26,477 nucleotides of DNA, taken from positions 1-26,477 of the IMG/VR virus record IMGVR_UViG_3300022752_000334; one strand, given 5' to 3'. Both the position numbers and the translations under genes were made by a program. This document shows, piece by piece, positions 7,815 to 15,197 of this stretch. Below the pieces are notes generated by a model, which worked only from the letters and a program-made list of their open reading frames with translations, did not search any database and had not been told where the DNA came from. The stretch is from a virus. Numbering within the stretch: position 1 is the first letter of the stretch; each line of letters starts with the position of its first letter.

Positions 7815-8849
7815 ATGAAAGTAGCAATCATCACAGACACTCATTATGGATGCAGAAGAGGGTCTAAACTATTTCAAGATTATTTTGAATTATTTTATAA
7901 AAATGTTTTTTTTCCTACCTTAGAAAATCTTGGAATAACCACAGTCATTCATTTGGGAGATGTTTTTGATAGCCGTAAGTCAATTGATTATCAAAGTTTG
8001 GAGTGGTCTAAGAGAGTTGTTTTTGACCCTCTTTTAAAATATGATGTGCATATGTTAATTGGAAATCATGATGCATATTATAAAAATACAAACGATACTA
8101 ATTCTCCAACTTTACTTCTTAAAAATTATTCAAACATTATCAAATATGTTAATCCACAATCTGTAAAAATTGGTGATTTAGATATTCTTTTGTTGCCATG
8201 GATTTGTGAAAACAACGAAGAAAAAGCAATTAAATTAATTAAATCTAGCAATTGTAAAATTGTAATGGGGCACTTAGAATTGTCTGGATTCAATGCTTAT
8301 AGAGGCCATACTATGGAAGATGGTATGAATTCTGAAATTTATGAAAACTTTACAAAAGTATTTTCTGGACATTATCATACACGATCTGACAATGGTAAAA
8401 TTTTTTATCTAGGCAATCCATATGAAATGTTTTGGAATGACGTAAATGATACTCGTGGGTTTCATATTTTTGATACCGAAACCTTAGAGCATGTTTCTAT
8501 AAACAATCCATATAGAATGTTTTATAACATTTATTATGAGGATACAAATTATCAAACTTTTGATACACGAGAATATGAGGGAAAAATTGTAAAAGTTATC
8601 GTTAGGAAAAAAACGGATTCAAAGAAATTTGAAAAGTTTATCGATAAACTTTATGCTGCAAATATTGCGGAATTGAAGATTGTAGAAAATTTTCAAATTC
8701 AAGAATCTGAAAATTTTGAAGCTTTTGAATCCGAAGATACAATTTCAATTTTAGATAGATATGTAGAGGAGGCTGAAATTAATCTTGATAAATCTAGTAT
8801 CAAAAAATTAATTCAAGAAATCTATCAAGAAGCATGTCAAATAGTCTAA
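7815..8849 (+). CDS. 47: Recombination endonuclease subunit gp47
   Basis: gp47 is the Mre11-type nuclease subunit of the gp46-gp47 complex, which resects DNA ends to start recombination-dependent replication. The 344 residues match T4 (339). All metallophosphoesterase motifs are present: DTHYG (8-12), GDVFD (48-52), GNHD (83-86), GHLE (152-155) and GHYH (185-188), so the two-metal active site looks intact. The ATG follows the gp55 stop without a gap. A one-base gap separates it from the small gene that precedes gp46. Confidence 0.96.
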   Translation: MKVAIITDTHYGCRRGSKLFQDYFELFYKNVFFPTLENLGITTVIHLGDVFDSRKSIDYQSLEWSKRVVFDPLLKYDVHMLIGNHDAYYKNTNDTNSPTLLLKNYSNIIKYVNPQSVKIGDLDILLLPWICENNEEKAIKLIKSSNCKIVMGHLELSGFNAYRGHTMEDGMNSEIYENFTKVFSGHYHTRSDNGKIFYLGNPYEMFWNDVNDTRGFHIFDTETLEHVSINNPYRMFYNIYYEDTNYQTFDTREYEGKIVKVIVRKKTDSKKFEKFIDKLYAANIAELKIVENFQIQESENFEAFESEDTISILDRYVEEAEINLDKSSIKKLIQEIYQEACQIV

Positions 8850-8850
8850 T

Positions 8851-9123
8851 ATGTTTATTCTAACAATCGATGGGAAAGAAGATGAAGGAGCCTATTCTGT
8901 AATAGATGACAACGGTGAGACAATTTTATATATTTTTGAAGAAGAGGATGATGCAGTAAGATATGCTATGATGTTGGAAGAAGAAGGATATCCTGAAATA
9001 AGTGTTATAGAGGTTGATGACAACTTAATATTTCAATCTTGCGAAATTTCTGGATACAGATATGCGGTTATTACCAAAAATGATATTGTGATTCCCCCCC
9101 AAAACAATGGTAATTTTTCATAA
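8851..9123 (+). CDS. Small DUF3110-like protein between gp47 and gp46
   Basis: This encodes 90 residues. The segment EEEDDAVRYAMMLEEEGYPEISVIEVD resembles what I recall of DUF3110, a small family common in cyanobacteria that has a similar DDA-RYA-LLE-P pattern. The function is unknown. It is acidic and lacks catalytic motifs, membrane spans or cysteine pairs. It lies between the two subunits of the recombination nuclease and overlaps gp46 by 17 bases, so it is co-translated with them. T4 also has small genes at this place, but I cannot show that they are related. The family link is from memory and would need a profile search. Confidence 0.7.
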   Translation: MFILTIDGKEDEGAYSVIDDNGETILYIFEEEDDAVRYAMMLEEEGYPEISVIEVDDNLIFQSCEISGYRYAVITKNDIVIPPQNNGNFS

Positions 9124-10819
9124 AATTCGTTGGAAAAATTTTCTTTCCACTGGAAATCAATTCACTGAAGTTGATTTTACTAAAAATAAAACAAATTTAA
9201 TCATTGGTACAAATGGTGCAGGAAAAAGCACCGTATTAGATGCTCTTACCTTTTCTCTTTTTGGGAAACCTTTTCGTAAAATTAATAAACCACAACTTAT
9301 TAATTCTGTAAATGAAAAAGATTGTAGAGTTGAGATTGAGTTTTCTATCGGAAAAACTAATTGGAAAGTTATACGAGGAATCAAACCCGCAATTTTTGAA
9401 ATTTGGAGAAATGATGAATCTCTAAATCAATCATCAGCATCTCTCGATCAGCAAAAATGGTTGGAGCAAAATGTCTTAAAAATGAATTACAAATCATTTA
9501 CTCAAATTGTGATTCTGGGTAGTAGTACTTTTGTGCCATTTATGCAACTACCAGCGGCACATCGTAGGGAAGTGATTGAAGATCTTCTTGATATTAAGAT
9601 TTTTTCTTCGATGAATGTTTTAATTAAAGAAAAAATTCGTGAAATCAAAGAAGACATTAAAATCTTGAATCTTAAAAAAGAATCTTTTATTGATAAAGTA
9701 AAGATGCAAGAAGAGTTTATTGAAGAACTTGAGCATCGCGGAAATTCCAATATAAATGCCAATAAAGAAAAGATTGCCAATTTAGACGTTGAGGTTGGTA
9801 ATCATATGGATGAAAATATTGAGATTTCTAATAAATTTCAATTATTAGAAAAACAACTAGAAGAGTATGTTGGAGCAACAGATAAGATTCGTAAGTTGGG
9901 AAATCTTAAAGGAAAAATCTCTCAAAAAATATCTACGATTACTTCTGATCATAAGTTTTTCACAGAGAATACAGTATGCCCAACTTGCACTCAAGAAATA
10001 GATGATGACTTTAGAATAAATAAAATTAACGACGCTCAAAATAAAGCAAAAGAGTTGCAATCTGGTTATCAAGAACTGGAAGAAGCAATTAAAGAGGAAG
10101 AAGAGAGAGAGCGTCAATTCACTTCTTTGTCAAAGGAAATTAAAAAACTTACAGATGGAATTTCTCAAAACAATATTAAAATTTCTGGATATAGAAAACA
10201 AATCAAAGATCTTGAATCTGAAATTCAAAAAATTGCCGAAAACTTGGAAAATAGAAATACTGAGCATGATAAGTTAGAATCTTTTAAAAATAATTTAAAA
10301 ACTACATACGATGATCTTGTTTCTAAGAAAGATATCATTAACTATTATGACTTTACTTATAGTTTGTTGAAAGACAGTGGGGTGAAATCTAAGATTATTA
10401 AAAAGTATCTTCCTTTGATAAATCAGCAAGTCAATCGTTATTTGCAGATGATGGACTTCTATATCAACTTCACCCTTGATGAGGAATTTAACGAAACCGT
10501 TCAGTCACCTGTTCACGAAGATTTCTCTTATGCTTCTTTTAGTGAAGGAGAAAAAATGAGAATTGATTTGGCACTTCTTTTCACCTGGAGAGAAGTTGCA
10601 AGAATGAAGAATTCTGTAAATACGAATCTTCTCATTATGGATGAGGTATTTGATTCTTCACTTGATGGATTTGGAACAGAAGAGTTTCTTAAAATCATTC
10701 GTTATGAGATTAAAGATGCTAACATTTTTGTCATTTCTCATAAGACAGGATTAGAGGACAAATTTGAAAGTGTCATAAGGTTTGAAAAAGTCAAAGGTTT
10801 TAGTAGGATGGTTGAATAA
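9107..10819 (+). CDS. 46: Recombination endonuclease subunit gp46 (SMC/Rad50-type ATPase)
   Basis: gp46 is the Rad50-like ATPase partner of gp47. The 570 residues match T4 (560). Walker A is GTNGAGKS (34-41). Two coiled-coil arms of about 120 residues each flank a zinc-hook CPTC (291-294), through which two molecules dimerise. The ABC signature FSEGEKMR is at 478-485 and Walker B LLIMDE at 508-513, followed by the conserved ISHK. All parts needed for ATP-driven opening of the nuclease are visible. The start ATG lies inside the end of the preceding small gene, so initiation is probably coupled. A GTG-started small gene follows without a gap. Confidence 0.96.
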   Translation: MVIFHKIRWKNFLSTGNQFTEVDFTKNKTNLIIGTNGAGKSTVLDALTFSLFGKPFRKINKPQLINSVNEKDCRVEIEFSIGKTNWKVIRGIKPAIFEIWRNDESLNQSSASLDQQKWLEQNVLKMNYKSFTQIVILGSSTFVPFMQLPAAHRREVIEDLLDIKIFSSMNVLIKEKIREIKEDIKILNLKKESFIDKVKMQEEFIEELEHRGNSNINANKEKIANLDVEVGNHMDENIEISNKFQLLEKQLEEYVGATDKIRKLGNLKGKISQKISTITSDHKFFTENTVCPTCTQEIDDDFRINKINDAQNKAKELQSGYQELEEAIKEEEERERQFTSLSKEIKKLTDGISQNNIKISGYRKQIKDLESEIQKIAENLENRNTEHDKLESFKNNLKTTYDDLVSKKDIINYYDFTYSLLKDSGVKSKIIKKYLPLINQQVNRYLQMMDFYINFTLDEEFNETVQSPVHEDFSYASFSEGEKMRIDLALLFTWREVARMKNSVNTNLLIMDEVFDSSLDGFGTEEFLKIIRYEIKDANIFVISHKTGLEDKFESVIRFEKVKGFSRMVE

Positions 10820-10975
10820 GTGTCACAAGACAAAGGTTGGATAGATAGATTTGTTGATAAAATAAGTGACTGGATGGATTCACTCACAGAGAAAAATGAA
10901 AACTCCAAACTGGCAACACAATTCTGGGAAACCCCAGAAAAGAAAACTGAAACCACAAGCACTGAGGCAAGCTAA
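10820..10975 (+). CDS. 51-residue protein after gp46, GTG start
   Basis: A short frame starts with GTG directly after the gp46 stop and ends at a TAA at 10973-10975. It encodes 51 residues beginning MSQDKGWIDRFVDKISDWMD and ending in a Thr/Ser/Glu-rich tail. The first half would form an amphipathic helix with regularly spaced Trp, Ile and Phe. It has no cysteines and no known motif. The zero gap to gp46 and the protein-like composition make it more likely real than chance. Overlapping frames in the same stretch read as basic, low-quality sequence. The function is unknown. It may be an accessory of the nuclease or merely carried along. Confidence 0.6.
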   Translation: MSQDKGWIDRFVDKISDWMDSLTEKNENSKLATQFWETPEKKTETTSTEAS

Positions 10976-11008
10976 AGCACGACTTGCCCAGTTTAAAAAG
11001 CGTCACAT

Positions 11009-11029
11009 GGGTCGCCCAAAAGGCGACCC
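11009..11029 (+). other. Perfect hairpin just before the VWA protein gene
   Basis: GGGTCGCC (11009-11016) and GGCGACCC (11022-11029) pair perfectly around a CAAAA loop. The stem is GC-rich in an AT-rich region. It is followed by TTCGTTGTATT rather than a T-tract, and the ATG at 11041 comes 11 bases later with no Shine-Dalgarno between. It may be a decayed terminator of the gp46 operon or an RNA structure that controls translation of the next gene. Confidence 0.7.
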
Positions 11030-11040
11030 TTCGTTGTATT

Positions 11041-13257
11041 ATGGATTCATACGATACGAAACAAATGCCTGTCCGTCACGAAATCAAGTCTCAACTTGCC
11101 AAGTTGCTTGCTACTGAGGATCTTATAGTAGAGCATAAGAAAGTTTCTACTGCTTGCTTCAATGTTCATACGCGGGTGCTGACTCTTCCTCTGTGGGAAA
11201 AGGCAAGTGATACTGTTTATGATTTGCTTGTTGGACATGAAGTTGGACACGCCCTTTTTACTCCAGATGAGGATTGGACTGTTAAGGTAAAAGTTCCTGC
11301 TCAGTTTGTAAATGTAGTTGAGGATGCTCGCATTGAAAAGTTGATGAAACGCAAGTATATGGGACTTGCAAAGACTTTCTTTAACGGATATAAAGAGCTG
11401 AATGAAGAAAATTTTTTTCAACTCGAAGATCAAGATATTTCCAAATTTAATCTTGCCGACCGTGCAAATCTTTATTTTAAGGTTGGTAATTTTATAAAGT
11501 TGGATTTTAATAGCAAAGAAAAAGAAATTGTTGATTCGATTTCTTCTGCAGAATCCTTTGCGGATGTCTTGATTGCTGCAGAAGAACTTTATAAGTATTG
11601 TAAGAAAGAAAAAAAACAGCAGCAAAAAGTTCCTGACTTTGATTCTCATGAGCAACAAGGTGATTCTCAGTCTCCTGCCAACGAAATTGTGGAGAGTAAT
11701 GACTCCTTTTCAGAAGAAGAAGATGAGAGTAATAATTCCCAGGAACAACCTGGAGAAACCGACTCTTATGGTGGGACTGCTCAAGGTGATGAAGTTCAAA
11801 ATATTTCTAATGATGAAGAAGAACCCGAAGTTCTCACTGCAGATTCCTTGGAGAATAAACTTCGTGACTTGATTAATCATGATGGATATGAAAACGTTTA
11901 TGTTGAGATTCCTCAAGTCAATCTTGATACCGTGATTGGTAAAAATGCAGATGTTCATAAAGATATAGATGCATCTTTTAATCACCAACAAAAATTATAT
12001 GAGGAAAATCTAAAAAATAATTATAAGCATCTTCCAATTGGTAATTTGTTTGAAAATGTGGATATTGGATTTAAAAAATTCAAATTGTCTGCTCAAAAAG
12101 AAGTCAACTATCTAGTAAAAGAATTTGAGTGTCGTAAGGCAGCAGATTCTTATGCTCGTGCTACCACTGCTCGCACAGGAGTTCTTGATACATCTCGTCT
12201 TCATTCTTACAAATACACGGAAGATTTGTTTAAGAAAGTTTCTGTAATTCCTGATGGTAAAAATCATGGATTGATTTTTATTCTTGACTGGAGTGGATCT
12301 ATGGCAGGTGTTATTCAAGACACCTGTAAACAACTTTTTAATCTTGTTTGGTTTTGTAAAAAAGTTGCAATTCCTTTTGAGGTTTATGCTTTTACAAATG
12401 AATGGCGTCGTGGTGAATATGACTACGAAACTCAAACTTATAGTCCAGCAGATCGTACTCCTCACTATGAAGCAAAAGAGGGATTGATTAAAATTGAGGA
12501 AACTTTTACTTTGATGAATCTTCTTACCAGTAAAGTTTCTAGTAAAGAGTTGGAACATCAAATGCTTAATATTTGGCGTTTGGCTTTTTGTTTTGGCAAT
12601 TCTTATCGTGTTCATTATACTTGTTCAAATCGTTTAGCTCTTTCTGGAACTCCTTTGAATGAAGCACTGATGACTCTTCATCAGATTCTTCCTAAGTTTC
12701 AACGAGAAAATAAACTTCAAAAAGTTCAATGTATTGTACTGACAGATGGCGAAGCAAATTATTCTCCTTATCACGTAGAAATTAAACGTGGATATAATTC
12801 AGACTCTTATATTGGATCTCGTGGTATCAATCCAGATAAAACTTTTCTTCGGGATCGTAAACTTGGAATTACCTATAAATTTGATTATGGGTATCAACAA
12901 TTTACTGAAGTTCTTCTTCGTAATTTGAAAGATAAGTTTCCTTCTGTAAACTTTATTGGTATTCGTATTCTTGAAGGACGTAATGTAAATCGGTTTATTA
13001 CTCTTTATCACAATCAGCGTGATAAGCAATATGAAGTGATTCAAAATGATTGGAAGAAACTGAAAAGTTTCACTATCACTAACTCTGGTTATGATGCTTA
13101 CTTTGGACTTTCTTCTTCTGTTCTTTCTCAGGATGCTGAGTTTGACGTTGCCGATGATGCCACCAAGTCTCAAATCAAATCTGCCTTTGTTAAATCCCTT
13201 AAAACTAAAAAACTGAATAAAAAAGTTTTGGGAGAGTTCATTTCTCTTGTTGTCTAA
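11041..13257 (+). CDS. CobT-like protein with HExxH metallopeptidase motif and VWA domain
   Basis: The ATG at 11041 gives 738 residues; the frame extends upstream only through a TTG inside the hairpin region. The N-terminal domain has the zinc-binding motif HEVGH (66-70) and, 24 residues on, EDARIE (94-99), which could supply the third ligand as in gluzincins. A linker rich in Glu, Gln, Ser and Asp (about 195-265) follows. The C-terminal part has a VWA domain with a complete metal-binding MIDAS: DWSGS (416-420), Thr537 in SGTPLNEAL and Asp569 in VLTDGE. CobT of cobaltochelatase has a similar acidic linker plus VWA layout. The CobS-type ATPase partner is encoded at 14052. Peptidase activity is inferred from motifs only; cobalt chelation itself seems unlikely without CobN. 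Confidence 0.85.
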   Translation: MDSYDTKQMPVRHEIKSQLAKLLATEDLIVEHKKVSTACFNVHTRVLTLPLWEKASDTVYDLLVGHEVGHALFTPDEDWTVKVKVPAQFVNVVEDARIEKLMKRKYMGLAKTFFNGYKELNEENFFQLEDQDISKFNLADRANLYFKVGNFIKLDFNSKEKEIVDSISSAESFADVLIAAEELYKYCKKEKKQQQKVPDFDSHEQQGDSQSPANEIVESNDSFSEEEDESNNSQEQPGETDSYGGTAQGDEVQNISNDEEEPEVLTADSLENKLRDLINHDGYENVYVEIPQVNLDTVIGKNADVHKDIDASFNHQQKLYEENLKNNYKHLPIGNLFENVDIGFKKFKLSAQKEVNYLVKEFECRKAADSYARATTARTGVLDTSRLHSYKYTEDLFKKVSVIPDGKNHGLIFILDWSGSMAGVIQDTCKQLFNLVWFCKKVAIPFEVYAFTNEWRRGEYDYETQTYSPADRTPHYEAKEGLIKIEETFTLMNLLTSKVSSKELEHQMLNIWRLAFCFGNSYRVHYTCSNRLALSGTPLNEALMTLHQILPKFQRENKLQKVQCIVLTDGEANYSPYHVEIKRGYNSDSYIGSRGINPDKTFLRDRKLGITYKFDYGYQQFTEVLLRNLKDKFPSVNFIGIRILEGRNVNRFITLYHNQRDKQYEVIQNDWKKLKSFTITNSGYDAYFGLSSSVLSQDAEFDVADDATKSQIKSAFVKSLKTKKLNKKVLGEFISLVV

Positions 13258-13260
13258 ATA
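13253..13260 (+). promoter_or_regulatory. Late promoter (TCTAAATA) overlapping the VWA gene stop
   Basis: TCTAAATA includes the TAA stop of the preceding gene and lies 20 bases before the ATG at 13281. It is identical to the octamer at 4358-4365 before the gp3-like gene. It is the only late promoter-like site in this part of the window and stands directly before the gene whose N-terminus looks like a capsid-targeting signal. Confidence 0.6.
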
Positions 13261-13280
13261 CCTAAAAAGTATCTGCTTAT

Positions 13281-13793
13281 ATGAAAACCTTTCAAGAATT
13301 TGTGCAAGAATGTTATTCCATTCAGGAAACTTCTCTTACTCGCGTAATGAGCAAGTCTAAGAAAAGTGGTATGGCAATTATGTCTGCTCAAAGAGGAGAT
13401 AAATCTAAAGCAGAAAATAAGGCACGTTCAAGACAACTTGAAAAAGATGTAAGAGGTGCTGGGTTACCAGGACCTACTAAAGTCTCTGGAAGATATACTG
13501 AAAATCCAGGAACTTCACAAGAGAAAAAAGTAGGAGAGAAATCTCACGTTGTTTCTTCTGGTAAAATGGGCAAAAGAAAATTTAAAAAGACAATTGAAAA
13601 ACTTGGTAAAAAGTACGACCAAGATTCAGTACTTCTACAACGTAAACCAGGTGGAAGTTCCACACTTAAAGGAACTTCTAAAACATCTTGGCCTGGGCAG
13701 GGAAAGAATGTTAAAATAGGAAGTATGAAACCAGGTAGAACTGGTGAATTTGATACCAAAGTTAAAAACAAAACATTTACAGTCGAAACTTAA
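13281..13793 (+). CDS. Probable internal head protein with capsid-targeting sequence
   Basis: This encodes 170 residues. The N-terminus MKTFQEFVQECYSIQE is strikingly like the capsid-targeting sequence of T4 internal proteins, which I recall as beginning MKTYQEFI. It ends in IQE (14-16), a fit to the (L/I)xE rule for cleavage by the prohead protease gp21. The remaining 154 residues are very basic and rich in Lys, Gly, Ser and Arg, with little hydrophobic core, as expected of a DNA-associated head protein. A late promoter octamer lies 20 bases upstream. I infer that it is packed into the prohead, cut after Glu16 and retained or injected with the DNA. The final role could be anti-host or DNA-condensing. 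No enzymatic motif is seen. Confidence 0.75.
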   Translation: MKTFQEFVQECYSIQETSLTRVMSKSKKSGMAIMSAQRGDKSKAENKARSRQLEKDVRGAGLPGPTKVSGRYTENPGTSQEKKVGEKSHVVSSGKMGKRKFKKTIEKLGKKYDQDSVLLQRKPGGSSTLKGTSKTSWPGQGKNVKIGSMKPGRTGEFDTKVKNKTFTVET

Positions 13794-13794
13794 A

Positions 13795-13980
13795 ATGAAA
13801 TCTAAATTTCCATTTGATCATATAGTTAAATACGATACCAAAGAAGTTTGGGTAAAGTGTGATAGTGCTATCACCGCTATGGGAATTTCTGCTATGGTAG
13901 AAAAATACTATCCAGGATATAAAGGTCATATTGGTAGTAAAGAGTATCTTGAGACACTTCGAAACCAGTTGGCAAACTGA
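13795..13980 (+). CDS. 61-residue unknown protein
   Basis: The ATG at 13795 is the best start, one base after the preceding stop. The frame continues upstream inside the previous gene only as an overlapping shadow. The product begins MKSKFPFDHIVKYDTKEVWV and contains AITAMGISAMVEKYYPGYKG and a C-terminal helix KEYLETLRNQLAN. It has one Cys and no known motif. It could be a small adaptor or DNA-associated protein. The short spacing suggests co-expression with the internal head protein from the late promoter at 13253. I do not recognise the family. Confidence 0.65.
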   Translation: MKSKFPFDHIVKYDTKEVWVKCDSAITAMGISAMVEKYYPGYKGHIGSKEYLETLRNQLAN

Positions 13981-14012
13981 CCACGGGGGATCTTTTGGTT
14001 CTCTTTTTCAGT

Positions 14013-14018
14013 TATAAT
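14013..14018 (+). promoter_or_regulatory. Possible -10 element before cobS
   Basis: TATAAT stands 33 bases before the cobS ATG in a short gap between genes. No good -35 box lies at the right distance; the best is TCTTTT at 13991-13996 with a 16-base spacer. It may be a -10-dependent early or middle promoter that needs an activator. A chance match in AT-rich DNA is possible. Confidence 0.4.
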
Positions 14019-14051
14019 GATAAGGTTGAAACAAAGAAAAATCTTCTAATC

Positions 14052-15143
14052 ATGGCACTTTCTTCTGACTACATCCGCACTTCTCTTCAAGCACTTTATG
14101 GCAATAATGTTACTGGAGCAGACATTCGTGCATGGTGTGCTCTGAATGATTCTAATTACCAAACTGTATCTAAAAAACTAGAACAATTTAAGACTGGTCG
14201 CGGTAAATGGAATCTCGAAGTCACTCAACAAAAAGTTGAAGAAATCGAACGTAATTTCCAAGCGCCTGCTGTGATTCCTCCTGTAGAACAAACACTCATT
14301 CCCAAAAAAGATGATACCTTTGTCAAGTTTGGTAACTTTAACGATATTAAAAAAATTATTCAGTCCCGTCTTTTTTATCCTACGTTCATTACGGGTCTTT
14401 CGGGTAATGGTAAAACGTTTAGTGTGGAGCAAGCTTGTGCTCAATTGGGTCGTGAGTTGATCCGTGTAAATATTACAGTAGAAACTGATGAAGATGATCT
14501 TATCGGTGGTTTCCGTCTTGTTAACGGCGAAACTGCTTGGCACAATGGACCAGTCATTGAAGCCATCCAGAGAGGTGCTGTATTGCTTCTTGATGAGATC
14601 GACCTCGCAAGTAATAAAATTCTCTGTCTCCAACCTATCCTTGAGGGAAAGGGAGTTTTCCTTAAAAAAATTGGAAAGTTTGTCACCCCAACTCAGGGGT
14701 TTAACGTCATCGCAACCGCCAATACTAAAGGCAAGGGTTCAGACGATGGTAGGTTCATTGGAACTAACGTGCTCAACGAAGCCTTTCTAGAAAGATTTCC
14801 CGTGACCTTTGAGCAGTCCTATCCCGCCCCTACAACTGAGCAAAAGATCCTGGAAGGCATCGCTCTGGACCTTGGTGTGGAAGACCGTGACTTCTGCAAG
14901 CGCCTGGTTGATTGGGCAGACATCATCCGCAAGACCTTCTATGATGGTGGCATTGAGGAAATCATCAGCACCCGCCGTTTGGTTCATATCATCCGTGCTT
15001 ATAGCATCTTTCAAGATAAGGCAAAGGCAATTCAAGTTTGTGTAAATCGTTTTGATGACGAAACCAAGCAAGCATTTCTTGAACTGTATGACAAGGTTGA
15101 TGCCGATTTTCAACTTCCTGTTGACGAACAGTCTCCATTCTGA
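14052..15143 (+). CDS. cobS: CobS-type AAA+ ATPase
   Basis: The ATG at 14052 gives 363 residues and a start MALSSDYIRTSLQALYG; an upstream TTG in the same frame is less likely. cobS is a hallmark gene of T4-like cyanophages, named after the ATPase subunit of cobaltochelatase. Walker A is GLSGNGKT (115-122) and Walker B LLLDEID (178-184). The sensor-1 region is NVIATANTKGKG and an arginine-finger candidate follows in LERF. This is the MoxR/CobS clade, whose members usually drive a VWA-domain partner. Such a partner is encoded at 11041, separated by two small genes. GC content rises clearly in the last third. Whether it acts in cobalamin synthesis or in remodelling a phage target cannot be told from sequence. 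Confidence 0.92.
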   Translation: MALSSDYIRTSLQALYGNNVTGADIRAWCALNDSNYQTVSKKLEQFKTGRGKWNLEVTQQKVEEIERNFQAPAVIPPVEQTLIPKKDDTFVKFGNFNDIKKIIQSRLFYPTFITGLSGNGKTFSVEQACAQLGRELIRVNITVETDEDDLIGGFRLVNGETAWHNGPVIEAIQRGAVLLLDEIDLASNKILCLQPILEGKGVFLKKIGKFVTPTQGFNVIATANTKGKGSDDGRFIGTNVLNEAFLERFPVTFEQSYPAPTTEQKILEGIALDLGVEDRDFCKRLVDWADIIRKTFYDGGIEEIISTRRLVHIIRAYSIFQDKAKAIQVCVNRFDDETKQAFLELYDKVDADFQLPVDEQSPF

Positions 15144-15149
15144 TAGAAT
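15121..15149 (+). promoter_or_regulatory. Sigma70-type promoter inside the cobS 3' end
   Basis: TTGACG (15121-15126) and TAGAAT (15144-15149) are separated by exactly 17 bases; each differs from consensus by one base. The -35 lies in the last codons of cobS. Transcription would start near 15156 and read the DUF3310 and sliding clamp operon, which suits early expression of replication genes. Confidence 0.65.
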
Positions 15150-15155
15150 AAACAC

Positions 15156-15197
15156 ATGAAAATTAATTTCATCATTCATAAATTATTAACAAAATGA
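15156..15197 (+). other. Leader with 13-codon ORF and small hairpin
   Basis: Downstream of the promoter an ATG opens a 13-codon frame (MKINFIIHKLLTK). Its TGA overlaps the ATG of the next gene in an ATGA. The first bases, ATGAAA (15156-15161) and TTTCAT (15167-15172), form a six base-pair hairpin. The arrangement could couple translation, or simply be an untranslated leader. No Shine-Dalgarno precedes the ORF. Confidence 0.3.

Noticed and set aside
9094-9104. Run of seven C followed by four A at the end of the DUF3110-like gene as a possible frameshift site
   Set aside because: A +1 shift here would enter the gp46 frame, but gp46 has its own ATG at 9107 and no stimulatory structure is apparent.
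10866-11117. Basic 83-residue plus-strand frame across the gap after gp46
   Set aside because: It overlaps the 51-residue GTG gene, the hairpin and the start of the VWA gene in other frames and has no ribosome binding site.
11047-11658. 203-residue minus-strand frame
   Set aside because: It lies wholly within the VWA gene, is rich in Phe, Ile, Lys and Asn as expected of the antisense of an AT-rich gene, and shows no motif.
12284-12487. Hydrophobic frame inside the VWA gene that looks like a membrane protein
   Set aside because: It is an alternative-frame reading of the MIDAS region without its own start signals.
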